In this document: positions 1 through 7,552 of the stretch, one piece after another
Position numbering within the stretch: the stretch's first letter is position 1
Layout of the letters: each line of letters opens with the position of its first letter
NCBI GenBank assembly: GCA_023259235.1
Contig: JAHFQQ010000104.1
Location: 1 to 10,910, forward strand
Source of the DNA: Polaromonas sp.
GTDB lineage: Bacteria > Pseudomonadota > Gammaproteobacteria > Burkholderiales > Burkholderiaceae_C
Reading direction: 5' to 3'
Length of the DNA: 10,910 bases
The notes under the pieces: model-generated
Database searches by the model: none
Told to the model about the DNA's origin: nothing
What the model saw: the letters and a program-made list of their open reading frames with translations, nothing else
Program-made: the position numbers and the translations under genes

Positions 1-665
1 TCGGCCTCGAATCGCTCGCGGGCACGCTGCTCGATCTGGGCCTTGGCCGCATCGATGGCTTTGAGACGCTGCTCACGCCGCGCGATCTCCGCGGGCACAT
101 CCATGCCATCAGGCAGCGCCGCGCGGTCAGCTTTCTCACCCAAGGCCAGCAGGGCCTGCACTTCGCCCCGCAACTGGGCTTCGATCTTGTTGGCGTGAGC
201 CCATGACAGGGCTTTGTGTTTGCTGGCGTTGGCATGCACCTTGGTGCCGTCCAGCGAGATGGCGCCCAGCTTCAGGCACTTCATCTCGCGCGCCAGCATG
301 AGCACTTGCACAAACAAGGACTTCACCTGCGGCAGGAAGCGCCGCCGGAATGTGGCGATGGTGTCATGGTCGGGGTGGGTGTTGGCCGCCACAAATCGGA
401 AGGCCACCGAGTCGTAGGTGGCACGTTCGATCTTGCGCGAGCTGAACACGCCGCTGGCATAGCCGTAGATGAGCAGGCCCAGTAGCACCGCCGGGTGATG
501 GGCGTCCGAGCCGCGACCGGCGTACTGGCTCACCAGCTCACTCAGGTCGAGCTTGTCGATCACTTCAACGACGAAGCGGGCCAGGTGATCGTCGGGCAGC
601 CATTCATCAACCGAAGGCGGCAGCAGGTAAGCAGTGTCTCGGTCAACGACAACGAAGCGGCTCAT
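1..665 (-). CDS. IS1182/IS5-like transposase, N-terminal part (cut by window edge)
   Basis: Open reading frame on the minus strand from an ATG at 665 that stays open to base 1 (221 codons seen), so the 3' end lies outside the window. A strong SD sequence, AAGGAGG, sits 8 bases before the ATG and fixes the start. Residues about 25-110 match the N-terminal transposase domain (DUF772 type) of IS1182-like elements: a DHLARFVVEVIDKLDLS stretch, then HPAVLLGLLIYGYASGVFSS, then HPDHDTIATFRRRF. Residues 134-148 (GAISLDGTKVHANAS) hold the first Asp (D139) expected for the DDE catalytic triad; the remaining acidic residues would lie beyond the edge. Residues about 150-220 form a charged helical insertion typical of the family. 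It would catalyse cut-and-paste or copy movement of the element. No stop or frameshift is seen in this part, so it could be active. It lies downstream of sucD in the same orientation. Family assignment is from recognised motifs, not a search. Confidence 0.88.
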   Translation of the reverse strand, partial: MSRFVVVDRDTAYLLPPSVDEWLPDDHLARFVVEVIDKLDLSELVSQYAGRGSDAHHPAVLLGLLIYGYASGVFSSRKIERATYDSVAFRFVAANTHPDHDTIATFRRRFLPQVKSLFVQVLMLAREMKCLKLGAISLDGTKVHANASKHKALSWAHANKIEAQLRGEVQALLALGEKADRAALPDGMDVPAEIARREQRLKAIDAAKAQIEQRARERFEA

Positions 666-746
666 TGGTGGGGCCTCCTTGGTTCTACTGCAGCAATTGT
701 CGCGCCACGCCCACCTTCGCGGAAGGCGGGAAAGCCCGACAGACTC
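1..746 (-). mobile_element. Insertion sequence, IS1182/IS5-like, right-hand boundary uncertain
   Basis: The transposase gene implies an insertion sequence covering the left end of the window. Its outer end must lie between the transposase start (665) and the restored sucD stop (823). A candidate border is the run CCCGACAGACTC at 735-746 followed by CTAG at 747-750, because IS5-like elements often duplicate a four-base YTAR target. The opposite end is outside the window, so neither the terminal inverted repeat nor the target duplication can be verified. The space between 666 and 746 also holds two short overlapping GC-rich hairpins (714-726 and 727-738). Confidence 0.5.
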
Positions 747-822
747 CTAGTGAGAATACAAGAACCGACTGTAAGGCGTGGTAGCCGGCCCTTTCTGATG
801 GACGGTGTCGTCGGTTTCGCGC

Positions 823-898
823 CTACAGCAAGGCTTTGAGCAGTTTGGCCATTTCAGACGGGTTGCGCGTCACGGTGAAACCGCAGGCTTCCATGATT
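823..898 (-). other. sucD: Frameshifted 3' end of sucD (original reading frame and stop)
   Basis: Out-of-frame remnant of sucD. On the minus strand, frame 823-896 encodes a family-like C-terminus (motif MEACGFTVTRNPSEM, then a Lys/Leu-rich helix) and a TAG stop at 823-825. The span 823-1717 is 895 bases, one more than a multiple of three, which agrees with a single inserted base. The most economical position is the TT at 897-898, where GATC of the expected Ile codon context reads GATTC on the plus strand. Confidence 0.85.
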
Positions 899-1717
899 CG
901 CCAGCTTGGCGTCGGCGGTATCGGCGCCGCCCGAGATCAGCGCGCCCGCGTGCCCCATGCGCTTGCCGGCCGGAGCCGTGACGCCGGCGATGAAGCCGAC
1001 AATCGGCTTTTTCATGTGGCCCTTGCACCACTGGGCTGCTTCGGCTTCGTCGGAGCCGCCGATTTCGCCAATCATGATGACGGCATCGGTGTCGGGGTCG
1101 TTGTTGAAGGCCTTCATCACGTCGATGTGCTTCAGGCCGTTGATCGGGTCACCGCCGATGCCTACGGCAGTGGACTGGCCCAGACCGATTTCGGTCAGCT
1201 GCGCCACCGCTTCGTAGGTAAGGGTGCCGGAGCGGCTGACCACGCCGATGCGGCCCTTGCGGTGGATGTGGCCGGGCATGATGCCGATCTTGATCTCTTC
1301 AGGCGTGATCAGGCCGGGGCAGTTGGGGCCGAGCAGCAGCGTTTCCTTGCCGCCAGCGGCGACCTTGGCCTTCATGCGGTTGCGCACTTCGAGCATGTCA
1401 CGAACGGGGATGCCTTCGGTGATGCAGATGGCCAGGTCCAGGTTGGCTTCAACCGCCTCCCAGATTGCTGCCGCCGCGCCCGCCGGCGGCACATAAATGA
1501 CCGAAACCGTGGCGCCCGTGGCTTTGGCGGCTTCGTTCACATTGGCGTAAATCGGGATGCCTTCGAAGTCTTCCCCGGCCTTCTTCGGGTTCACGCCCGC
1601 CACAAAGGCTTGTCTGCCGTTGGCGTAGTCGCGGCACATCCGGGTGTGAAACTGACCGGTCTTGCCGGTAATGCCTTGCGTGATGACTCTGGTGTTTTTA
1701 TTGATGTAGATCGACAT
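854..1717 (-). CDS. sucD: Succinyl-CoA synthetase alpha subunit, C-terminus frameshifted
   Basis: Alpha subunit of succinyl-CoA synthetase (ADP-forming), which with SucC interconverts succinyl-CoA and succinate with nucleotide phosphorylation in the TCA cycle. Visible motifs: N-terminal CoA-binding Rossmann part with GITGKTGQFHT (about residues 15-25), GPNCPGLI, MPGHIHRKGRIGVVSRSGTLTYE in mid-protein, GIGGDPINGLKHIDV, and KRMGHAGA holding the phosphohistidine (H256 here). The ATG at 1717 follows AGGA by about 8 bases. The frame as read stops at 854 (287 residues) with an atypical tail. An extra T in the TT at 897-898 breaks the frame after A273; removing it restores a tail reading MEACGFTVTRNPSEMAKLL and so on, ending at a TAG at 823-825, giving 297 residues, the length I expect for this group. 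All catalytic motifs lie before the shift. It lies 65 bp after sucC and is surely co-transcribed. The shift may be a real mutation or a sequence error. Confidence 0.93.
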   Translation of the reverse strand: MSIYINKNTRVITQGITGKTGQFHTRMCRDYANGRQAFVAGVNPKKAGEDFEGIPIYANVNEAAKATGATVSVIYVPPAGAAAAIWEAVEANLDLAICITEGIPVRDMLEVRNRMKAKVAAGGKETLLLGPNCPGLITPEEIKIGIMPGHIHRKGRIGVVSRSGTLTYEAVAQLTEIGLGQSTAVGIGGDPINGLKHIDVMKAFNNDPDTDAVIMIGEIGGSDEAEAAQWCKGHMKKPIVGFIAGVTAPAGKRMGHAGALISGGADTADAKLANHGSLRFHRDAQPV

Positions 1718-1782
1718 GGGTTTTCCTGTTCAGTAGGGGACAGCGCTTGCCTGCGGAGCGGCCTTCGGTCTGCCCTGCAAAA

Positions 1783-2946
<1,164 letters not shown>

Positions 2947-2952
2947 GAAAAA

Positions 2953-2957
2953 CCTTC
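2953..2957 (-). promoter_or_regulatory. Ribosome binding site of sucC
   Basis: GAAGG on the minus strand, 6 bases before the sucC ATG at 2946. It supports the chosen start. Confidence 0.6.
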
Positions 2958-3083
2958 AAAATTCAGTAAAAAAAGAGTGCAACAGGGATTTGACAGGGGC
3001 AATGGGAATGCTTGAAACAGGCCATGCCAACCCAAAACCACGCTGTTGGCGGTCACTGCAGGCAGCAGTCCATAACTGTATCA

Positions 3084-3098
3084 TGGTGCAACGCACCA
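3084..3098. promoter_or_regulatory. Inverted repeat in the sucC-argC divergent spacer (possible operator)
   Basis: Perfect inverted repeat with arms TGGTGC and GCACCA around a 3-base centre, lying 84 bases before the argC start and 138 bases before the sucC start. Position in the middle of a divergent promoter region suggests a dimeric regulator site. I cannot name the regulator. The rest of the 2947-3181 spacer shows no convincing -35/-10 pair. Confidence 0.35.
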
Positions 3099-3181
3099 AC
3101 TCTTGTATGGAACTTACGGGTGAAATTCGCTTGAGATGGGGCCGGTATCTTCAGGCACTGATCCGACGCTGAAAGCTGTTT

Positions 3182-4105
3182 ATGCACAAGGTTTTTATTG
3201 ATGGGGAAGCCGGCACCACCGGCCTGCAGATTCGGGAGCGGCTGCAAGCCATGCCGCAGATCGAGCTGGTCAGTATTACGCCGGAACTGCGCAAGGACGC
3301 GGCCGCCAAGCTCGAACTGATGGAACAGGTCGATTTGGTGATTTTGTGTCTGCACGATGACGCCGCGCGTGAATCGGTCGCCATGCTTGACAGCCTCAGG
3401 CAGGCCGGAGCCAAAAAAATCCCCAGGGTCATCGACGCGTCAACCGCCCATCGCACGGCTGCGGGGTGGGTCTATGGCTTTCCCGAACTGGCCCCGGGCC
3501 AGCGTGAAGCCGTGGCGGCGGCCGCACGCGTGGCCAACCCGGGCTGCTATGCCACCGGCGCGATTGCACTGATCCGTCCGCTGGTCGATGCCGGATTGAT
3601 TCCGCCTGATTTCCCCCTGAGCCTGCCCGCGGTAAGTGGCTATTCGGGCGGCGGACGGCAGATGATAGAGGCCTATGAGGCCGGCACGGCACCCTTGTTT
3701 GAAATCTATGGTCTGGGCCTGGAGCACAAGCACCTGCCCGAAATCATGAAATACACCACGCTGACACGCCGCCCGGTGCTGATTCCCTCGGTGGGCAACT
3801 TCATGCAGGGCATGCTGGTGCAGTTGCCGCTGCATCTTGACATGCTGCCCGGCCGACCCAGCGCCACCCAATTGCAGGATGTCCTGGCCTTGCACTACGC
3901 CGGCAGTCAATGGGTCACCGTGCAAGCCGCTCCTGCATCCGGCAAGCTCGATGCCCTTGCCCTGAACGACTCCAACCAGATGGAACTGCGGGTGTTTGGC
4001 AACGAACGCTACCGTCATGCGGTGCTGGTGGCGCGGCTCGACAACCTTGGCAAGGGTGCGTCAGGCGCCGCGGTGCAAAACCTCCGGCTCATGTTGGGAC
4101 TTTGA
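3182..4105 (+). CDS. argC: N-acetyl-gamma-glutamyl-phosphate reductase, type 2
   Basis: NADPH-dependent reductase that converts N-acetyl-glutamyl-5-phosphate to N-acetylglutamate semialdehyde, third step of arginine synthesis in the cytosol. The protein is 307 residues, matching the short (type 2) ArgC form rather than the ~340-residue type 1. Visible: N-terminal [21 protein letters not shown], the nucleotide-binding loop with the [10 protein letters not shown] signature of type 2 enzymes; [10 protein letters not shown] at about 83-92; and [14 protein letters not shown] with the catalytic Cys at 122; then [19 protein letters not shown]. The ATG at 3182 is preceded only by a weak purine stretch (GAAAG). 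It stands alone, divergent from sucCD and convergent with recX, so it is not in an arg operon here. No frameshift or truncation. Confidence 0.95.
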   Translation: MHKVFIDGEAGTTGLQIRERLQAMPQIELVSITPELRKDAAAKLELMEQVDLVILCLHDDAARESVAMLDSLRQAGAKKIPRVIDASTAHRTAAGWVYGFPELAPGQREAVAAAARVANPGCYATGAIALIRPLVDAGLIPPDFPLSLPAVSGYSGGGRQMIEAYEAGTAPLFEIYGLGLEHKHLPEIMKYTTLTRRPVLIPSVGNFMQGMLVQLPLHLDMLPGRPSATQLQDVLALHYAGSQWVTVQAAPASGKLDALALNDSNQMELRVFGNERYRHAVLVARLDNLGKGASGAAVQNLRLMLGL

Positions 4106-4211
4106 GCGGGCGAACCGGCATTGGAAGGCCTTGCTGCTGCTGATTTCAGAGCGGGTGGTGACCGTGTCTATTGGGCAAAAGCCTTGTTTATTTCTGGATT
4201 TCTGGAAATGC

Positions 4212-4703
4212 TCAAGCGTCGTCTGCCTGCGTCACGACGCGGTGAATCACGCCGCCCCCAAAGCCGCGGGCAGCGAGGAACCGCATTTGCCTGGCCCGTC
4301 CGACGGCGTCTGATGCTGGTTCGTCAAACTTCTTGCGCCAGACTTCGCGGGCGCGCTCGAGTTCACTGCGGTTGAGGCCGTCGATGGCAGTTGCCACCAG
4401 TTCCGCGCTCAGCCCTTTGCTCAGCAATTCGTGCCGGATGCGCGCCGCGCCCAGGCGAGCGGCGCGCCGGTGGATGACCGACTCGACCACTCGCACTTCA
4501 TTGATGAAGTCCTTGGCCTGGAGTTCATCGAGCACTTGCGCCAGTTGGCCCGGCTTTTCCTCATGGCGGCTGAGCTTTCGCTCCAGCTCGGTGCGGGAAT
4601 GCTCCCGGCCCGCCAACAGGCGCAGGGCGCGCCCCTTGAGCGACAGGCCAAAGCCCGACCGGGATGCGGGCTTGGTGGGGTCCGATGCTTCGTTCACAGT
4701 CAT
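4212..4703 (-). CDS. recX: RecX regulatory protein
   Basis: RecX binds RecA filaments and limits their extension, modulating recombination and SOS activity. This protein is 163 residues from the ATG at 4703, close to the E. coli length of 166. It is rich in charged helices with the family pattern: SLKGRALRLLAGREHSRTEL near the N-terminus, then a KDFINEVRVVESVIHRRA stretch, RIRHELLSKGLSAELV, and a C-terminal RQMRFLAARGFGGGVIHRVV. These correspond to the three-helix repeats of RecX. An in-frame GTG at 4721 would add six residues; neither start has a clear SD sequence, so the start is uncertain. It follows recA by about 93 bp in the same direction, the standard recA-recX order, and ends 106 bp from the convergent argC. 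Confidence 0.92.
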   Translation of the reverse strand: MTVNEASDPTKPASRSGFGLSLKGRALRLLAGREHSRTELERKLSRHEEKPGQLAQVLDELQAKDFINEVRVVESVIHRRAARLGAARIRHELLSKGLSAELVATAIDGLNRSELERAREVWRKKFDEPASDAVGRARQMRFLAARGFGGGVIHRVVTQADDA

Positions 4704-4732
4704 CAAGCAATCAGGCAGCACACAATTGCTAT

Positions 4733-4744
4733 GCTATAAATAGC
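4733..4744. repeat. AT-rich hairpin between recA and recX
   Basis: GCTATAAATAGC, a hairpin with 4-bp arms (GCTA/TAGC) and a 4-base loop, lies between the recA stop (4797) and recX. It might attenuate transcription from recA into recX, as an intergenic hairpin does in E. coli recA-recX, but it lacks a strong GC stem or T tract, so it is a weak candidate. Confidence 0.3.
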
Positions 4745-4796
4745 TGAATTCGCACGTTCTGCGTGGGCTACCGCCTTATTTTGCATGTAAAACAGG

Positions 4797-5915
4797 TCAG
4801 ACTGCGACCTTGATGGCTTTATCGGCCTTCTCGGTTTTTTCGGCTTTGACGGCCTTGTCTGCGCTGTCGCCTGCGCCGTCAGCAGCTTGCACCAGCGGAA
4901 TGCCCAGCGATTCGCGCACCTTGTTTTCGATCTCGATGGCAAGCTCCGGGTTTTCCTTGAGGAACTCGCGTGAGTTGTCGCGGCCCTGGCCGATTTTTTC
5001 GCCGTTGAAAGCGTACCAGGCACCGGCTTTTTCCACAATGTGGCCCGCCACGCCCAAATCGAGAACCTCGCCCAGGCGGCTGATGCCTTCGCCGTAAAGA
5101 ATGTCGAATTCGGCGGTCTTGAACGGTGAGGCCACCTTGTTTTTGACCACCTTCACGCGGGTTTCGTTGCCGATGACTTCCTCGCCCTTCTTGATCGAGC
5201 CAATGCGGCGAATGTCCAGCCGCACCGAGGCATAGAACTTCAGCGCGTTGCCGCCGGTAGTGGTCTCGGGCGAGCCGAACATCACGCCGATCTTCATGCG
5301 GATCTGGTTGATGAAGATCACCATGCAGTTGGCCTTCTTGATGCTTGCGGTCAGCTTGCGCAGTGCCTGGCTCATCAGGCGGGCCTGCAGGCCGGGCAAC
5401 GAGTCGCCCATTTCGCCTTCCAGTTCAGCCTTGGGGGTGAGCGCCGCGACCGAGTCGATGACGATCAGGTCGACCGCGCCGGAGCGTGTCAGTGAATCGA
5501 CAATTTCGAGGGCCTGCTCGCCGGTGTCGGGCTGGGAAATCAGCAAGTCCTGCAGGTTGACGCCCAGGTTTTGCGCGTACTGGATGTCCAGCGCGTGCTC
5601 GGCATCGACAAACGCGCAGGTACCGCCGATTTTCTGCATTTCGGCAATCACCTGCAGCGTCAGCGTGGTTTTGCCAGACGACTCCGGCCCGTAGATTTCA
5701 ACCACCCGGCCACGCGGCAGGCCGCCAACGCCCAGCGCAATATCAAGCCCCAGTGAACCGGTGGAGACCACCTGAATGTCCTCAATCACTTCGCCGGCAC
5801 CGAGCTTCATGATGGTGCCTTTGCCGAACTGCTTTTCAATCTGGGCTAGCGCGGCCTGCAAGGCCTTGGCTTTTTCGGTGTTCAGGGCGGGATTGGTCTT
5901 GATCGCTGCGTCCAT
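4797..5915 (-). CDS. recA: Recombinase RecA
   Basis: RecA forms ATP-dependent filaments on single-stranded DNA, drives strand exchange and promotes LexA self-cleavage. The start is ATG 5915, preceded by AAAGGAGA with a 5-base gap; an upstream in-frame start at 5936 adds seven residues without support. The 372-residue protein shows the N-terminal polymerisation helix, GKGTIMKLG, Walker A GPESSGKT (76-83), FVDAEHALD (102-110), Walker B LIVID (150-154), AELEGEMGD of loop L1 (163-171), and loop L2 region [21 protein letters not shown] (about 202-222, with INQIR at its start). The C-terminal ~28 residues are low-complexity and lysine-rich ([16 protein letters not shown]) rather than the strongly acidic tail of E. 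coli RecA. Transcribed with recX; divergent from a MarR gene. Likely LexA-controlled through the box at 5986-6001. Confidence 0.97.
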   Translation of the reverse strand: MDAAIKTNPALNTEKAKALQAALAQIEKQFGKGTIMKLGAGEVIEDIQVVSTGSLGLDIALGVGGLPRGRVVEIYGPESSGKTTLTLQVIAEMQKIGGTCAFVDAEHALDIQYAQNLGVNLQDLLISQPDTGEQALEIVDSLTRSGAVDLIVIDSVAALTPKAELEGEMGDSLPGLQARLMSQALRKLTASIKKANCMVIFINQIRMKIGVMFGSPETTTGGNALKFYASVRLDIRRIGSIKKGEEVIGNETRVKVVKNKVASPFKTAEFDILYGEGISRLGEVLDLGVAGHIVEKAGAWYAFNGEKIGQGRDNSREFLKENPELAIEIENKVRESLGIPLVQAADGAGDSADKAVKAEKTEKADKAIKVAV

Positions 5916-5916
5916 A

Positions 5917-5928
5917 AAAATCTCCTTT
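5917..5928 (-). promoter_or_regulatory. Ribosome binding site of recA
   Basis: AAAGGAGA on the minus strand, five bases before the ATG at 5915. It is the strongest SD sequence in the window apart from that of the transposase, and it decides the recA start in favour of MDAAIKT over the longer frame. Confidence 0.8.
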
Positions 5929-5985
5929 AAGATCAATTACATAGAAATATTCACCCAAATTCCTGCTTTTGTCTGCCCACACAAG

Positions 5986-6001
5986 CTGGATGCATGACCA
6001 G
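5986..6001. promoter_or_regulatory. Putative LexA (SOS) box upstream of recA
   Basis: On the minus strand the sequence reads TACTGGTCATGCATCCAG; its core is CTGG-N8-CCAG, a perfect palindrome with the spacing of the LexA box CTGT-N8-ACAG. Compared with the E. coli recA operator, the TACTG and CAG parts match and the two symmetric T/A positions differ. It lies about 71 bases before the recA start, a sensible promoter position, and about 77 bases before the divergent MarR gene. Confidence 0.5.
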
Positions 6002-6077
6002 TACTTTATTAGCCATATTGAAATAAGTAAACCATATTTTTAGTCAGTTTGCCTGATTAACAGATTACGATATCAGC

Positions 6078-6575
6078 ATGCCCGAAACTGACCTCGCCTC
6101 CGCGCGCAGCACCAGCGAGACAGGCTGGCGGCTCACGCATCTGGGGCGCCTGCTGGGTCACGCCTTGCGCCGCTTCGACGAGCGCGTGCTCTGGCTGATG
6201 GCGCGCAACGTTGAGGTGCCGCTGGCGCTGTCCAACCTGGCCGCGCGCAACCAGGTGGGGGCTGCGCACATTCACATTACGCGCCATCTGGCGCTGGGCG
6301 GTTCGCGCCTGACGGACCTGGCCCAAAGCGCAGGCATGAGCAAACAGGCCATGGCAGATCTGGTGGACCAATGCGAAGCCTGGGGGCTGGTCCGGCGCGA
6401 GGTCGACCGGCACGACAAGCGAGCCCGGCGCGTGGTGTTTACCGAGTCGGGTCTGCTGTGGCTGCAAGCTTTCAGGGACGCGGTGACGCAGGCTGAAGCG
6501 GAATTCCGGCAGGCGGTGGGGACTGACGTGGCAACGGTCGTTGCCCTCGGGCTGGAGGCGTATGCCAGCGCGTAG
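6078..6575 (+). CDS. MarR-family transcriptional regulator
   Basis: A 165-residue winged helix-turn-helix protein with MarR layout. Residues about 15-60 form N-terminal dimerisation helices. RLTDLAQSAGMSKQAMADLV (77-96) is the helix-turn-helix, with the recognition helix at about 88-103. DRHDKRARRVVFTESG (about 110-125) is the beta wing, with the family's DxRxxR-like pattern in the form DRHDKRARR. C-terminal helices complete the dimer interface. It should bind DNA as a dimer and may respond to a small ligand or oxidation; the ligand cannot be read. The ATG at 6078 lacks a clear SD sequence. It is divergent from recA over a 162-bp AT-rich spacer and 110 bp before a response regulator. It has no obvious target gene beside it, so the target may be elsewhere or itself. 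Confidence 0.9.
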   Translation: MPETDLASARSTSETGWRLTHLGRLLGHALRRFDERVLWLMARNVEVPLALSNLAARNQVGAAHIHITRHLALGGSRLTDLAQSAGMSKQAMADLVDQCEAWGLVRREVDRHDKRARRVVFTESGLLWLQAFRDAVTQAEAEFRQAVGTDVATVVALGLEAYASA

Positions 6576-6594
6576 CCAGTGCGGGAATCCTCTG

Positions 6595-6612
6595 TGCCGG
6601 ATCTGCCCGGCA
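6595..6612. terminator. Hairpin after the MarR gene
   Basis: TGCCGG and CCGGCA form a perfect 6-bp stem with a 6-base loop, 20 bases after the MarR stop. No T tract follows, so an intrinsic terminator is only possible, not clear. A TAGAAT hexamer at 6619-6624 could be the -10 of a promoter for the next gene, but no good -35 is seen. Confidence 0.3.
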
Positions 6613-6685
6613 AACGCCTAGAATTTGCGGGACAAGCAAAACACCGCCACGGCCCCATGCTGCGGGCTGACACCTGGAGACAACC

Positions 6686-7360
6686 ATGCGCATTTTGATC
6701 GCCGAAGATGACCAGGTTCTGGCTGATGGCCTGCTGCGCACCCTGCGCGCGTCGGGCGCTGCGGCCGATCATGTGGCCAGCGGCGCTGAGGCTGATGCCG
6801 CCCTCCTGACCAATACCGAATTTGACCTGCTGATCCTCGACCTCGGCCTGCCGCGCATGCACGGGCTGGAAGTGCTGAAACGGCTGCGTGCGCGCGGCTC
6901 GGTCCTGCCGGTGCTGATTCTGACTGCCGCCGACAGCGTCGAGGAACGCGTCAAGGGGCTCGACTATGGCGCGGACGACTACATGGCCAAGCCGTTTTCA
7001 CTGCAGGAGCTCGAAGCGCGTGTCCGCGCGCTGGTGCGCCGCGGCATGGGTGGCGCCAGCAGCTCCATCAAGCATGGTCCGCTGGTGTATGACCAGGCCG
7101 GGCGCGTTGCCACCATCGACGGCCAGATGCTGGAGTTGTCGGCGCGCGAACTGGGGCTGCTCGAAGTGCTGCTGCAGCGCGCCGGGCGACTGGTCAGCAA
7201 GGACCAATTGGTTGAGCGCCTGTGCGAATGGGGTGAAGAGGTCAGCAACAATGCCATTGAGGTGTATATCCACCGTCTGCGCAAGAAAATCGAGAAGGGT
7301 CCGGTCCGGATTGCCACGGTGCGCGGGCTGGGTTACTGCCTTGAAAAGATCCCGGGATAG
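6686..7360 (+). CDS. OmpR/PhoB-family response regulator (TctD/QseB-like)
   Basis: A 224-residue two-component response regulator. Residues 1-115 are the receiver domain: acidic pocket D8-D9, phosphoacceptor D52 in LLILDLGLPRMHG, switch Thr 80 in LILTA, and Lys 102 in AKPF. Residues about 125-220 are the winged-helix DNA-binding domain, with LELSARELGLLEVLLQRAG, then NNAIEVYIHRLRKKI, then IATVRGLGYCLE. All phosphorylation residues are present, so it should be switched by its partner kinase. The ATG at 6686 has GGAG about 7 bases before it. The sensor kinase that follows is almost certainly the partner, but 192 bp separate them rather than the usual overlap. Confidence 0.95.
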   Translation: MRILIAEDDQVLADGLLRTLRASGAAADHVASGAEADAALLTNTEFDLLILDLGLPRMHGLEVLKRLRARGSVLPVLILTAADSVEERVKGLDYGADDYMAKPFSLQELEARVRALVRRGMGGASSSIKHGPLVYDQAGRVATIDGQMLELSARELGLLEVLLQRAGRLVSKDQLVERLCEWGEEVSNNAIEVYIHRLRKKIEKGPVRIATVRGLGYCLEKIPG

Positions 7361-7368
7361 ACAGACAT

Positions 7369-7384
7369 GGTGAAATGCTTCACC
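7369..7384. repeat. Short hairpin just after the response regulator
   Basis: GGTGAA and TTCACC form perfect arms around a 4-base loop (ATGC); one more T-A pair extends the stem to 7 bp. It starts 9 bases past the response regulator stop and its right arm is the left end of the 7379-7502 element. Confidence 0.6.
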
Positions 7385-7502
7385 ACTGAGGAGCGGAGGG
7401 GGCGAAGGTACGCGAAGGCAAAACGCCAGTCGATGGAAAGATCAAAGATAAAAATGCCTGGTTTCCGGTGTTCCTCCGTGTCCTCCATTCCCCCGCGGTG
7501 AA
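7379..7502. repeat. ~124-bp element with inverted TTCACC/GGTGAA ends between regulator and kinase
   Basis: The region opens with TTCACCACTGAGGAGCGGAG and closes with CCTCCATTC then CCCCGCGGTGAA, so its ends are imperfect inverted repeats (TTCACC outermost, then GGAGG/CCTCC runs inside). It contains no open frame of interest and has purine-rich and pyrimidine-rich halves. It resembles an interspersed intergenic repeat or a non-coding miniature element of the kind I recall from Comamonadaceae genomes, but this cannot be confirmed here. It fills most of the gap between the two-component genes. Confidence 0.5.
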
Positions 7503-7552
7503 TGCCCCATCCCGAATATCGTGGCCAACACTTTGACTGATCACCCGACACC

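Noticed and set aside
714..738. GC-rich hairpins between the transposase and sucD as a sucCD terminator
   Set aside because: Stems are short or mismatched and no T tract follows on either strand; possibly part of the IS end.
216..839. Plus-strand frames over the transposase region
   Set aside because: They are antisense to the transposase, which has a strong SD and clear family motifs on the minus strand.
3046..3084. Sigma70-like promoter for argC (TTGGCG with CATAAC or TATCAT)
   Set aside because: Spacing is 19 bases for the first pair and wrong for the second; not convincing enough to annotate.
3440..4018. Minus-strand frame (192 codons) opposite argC
   Set aside because: Shadow frame; argC on the plus strand has all motifs.
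5916..5936. Longer recA start adding seven residues
   Set aside because: The extension covers the SD sequence itself; ATG 5915 has a clear SD at correct spacing and the usual RecA N-terminus.
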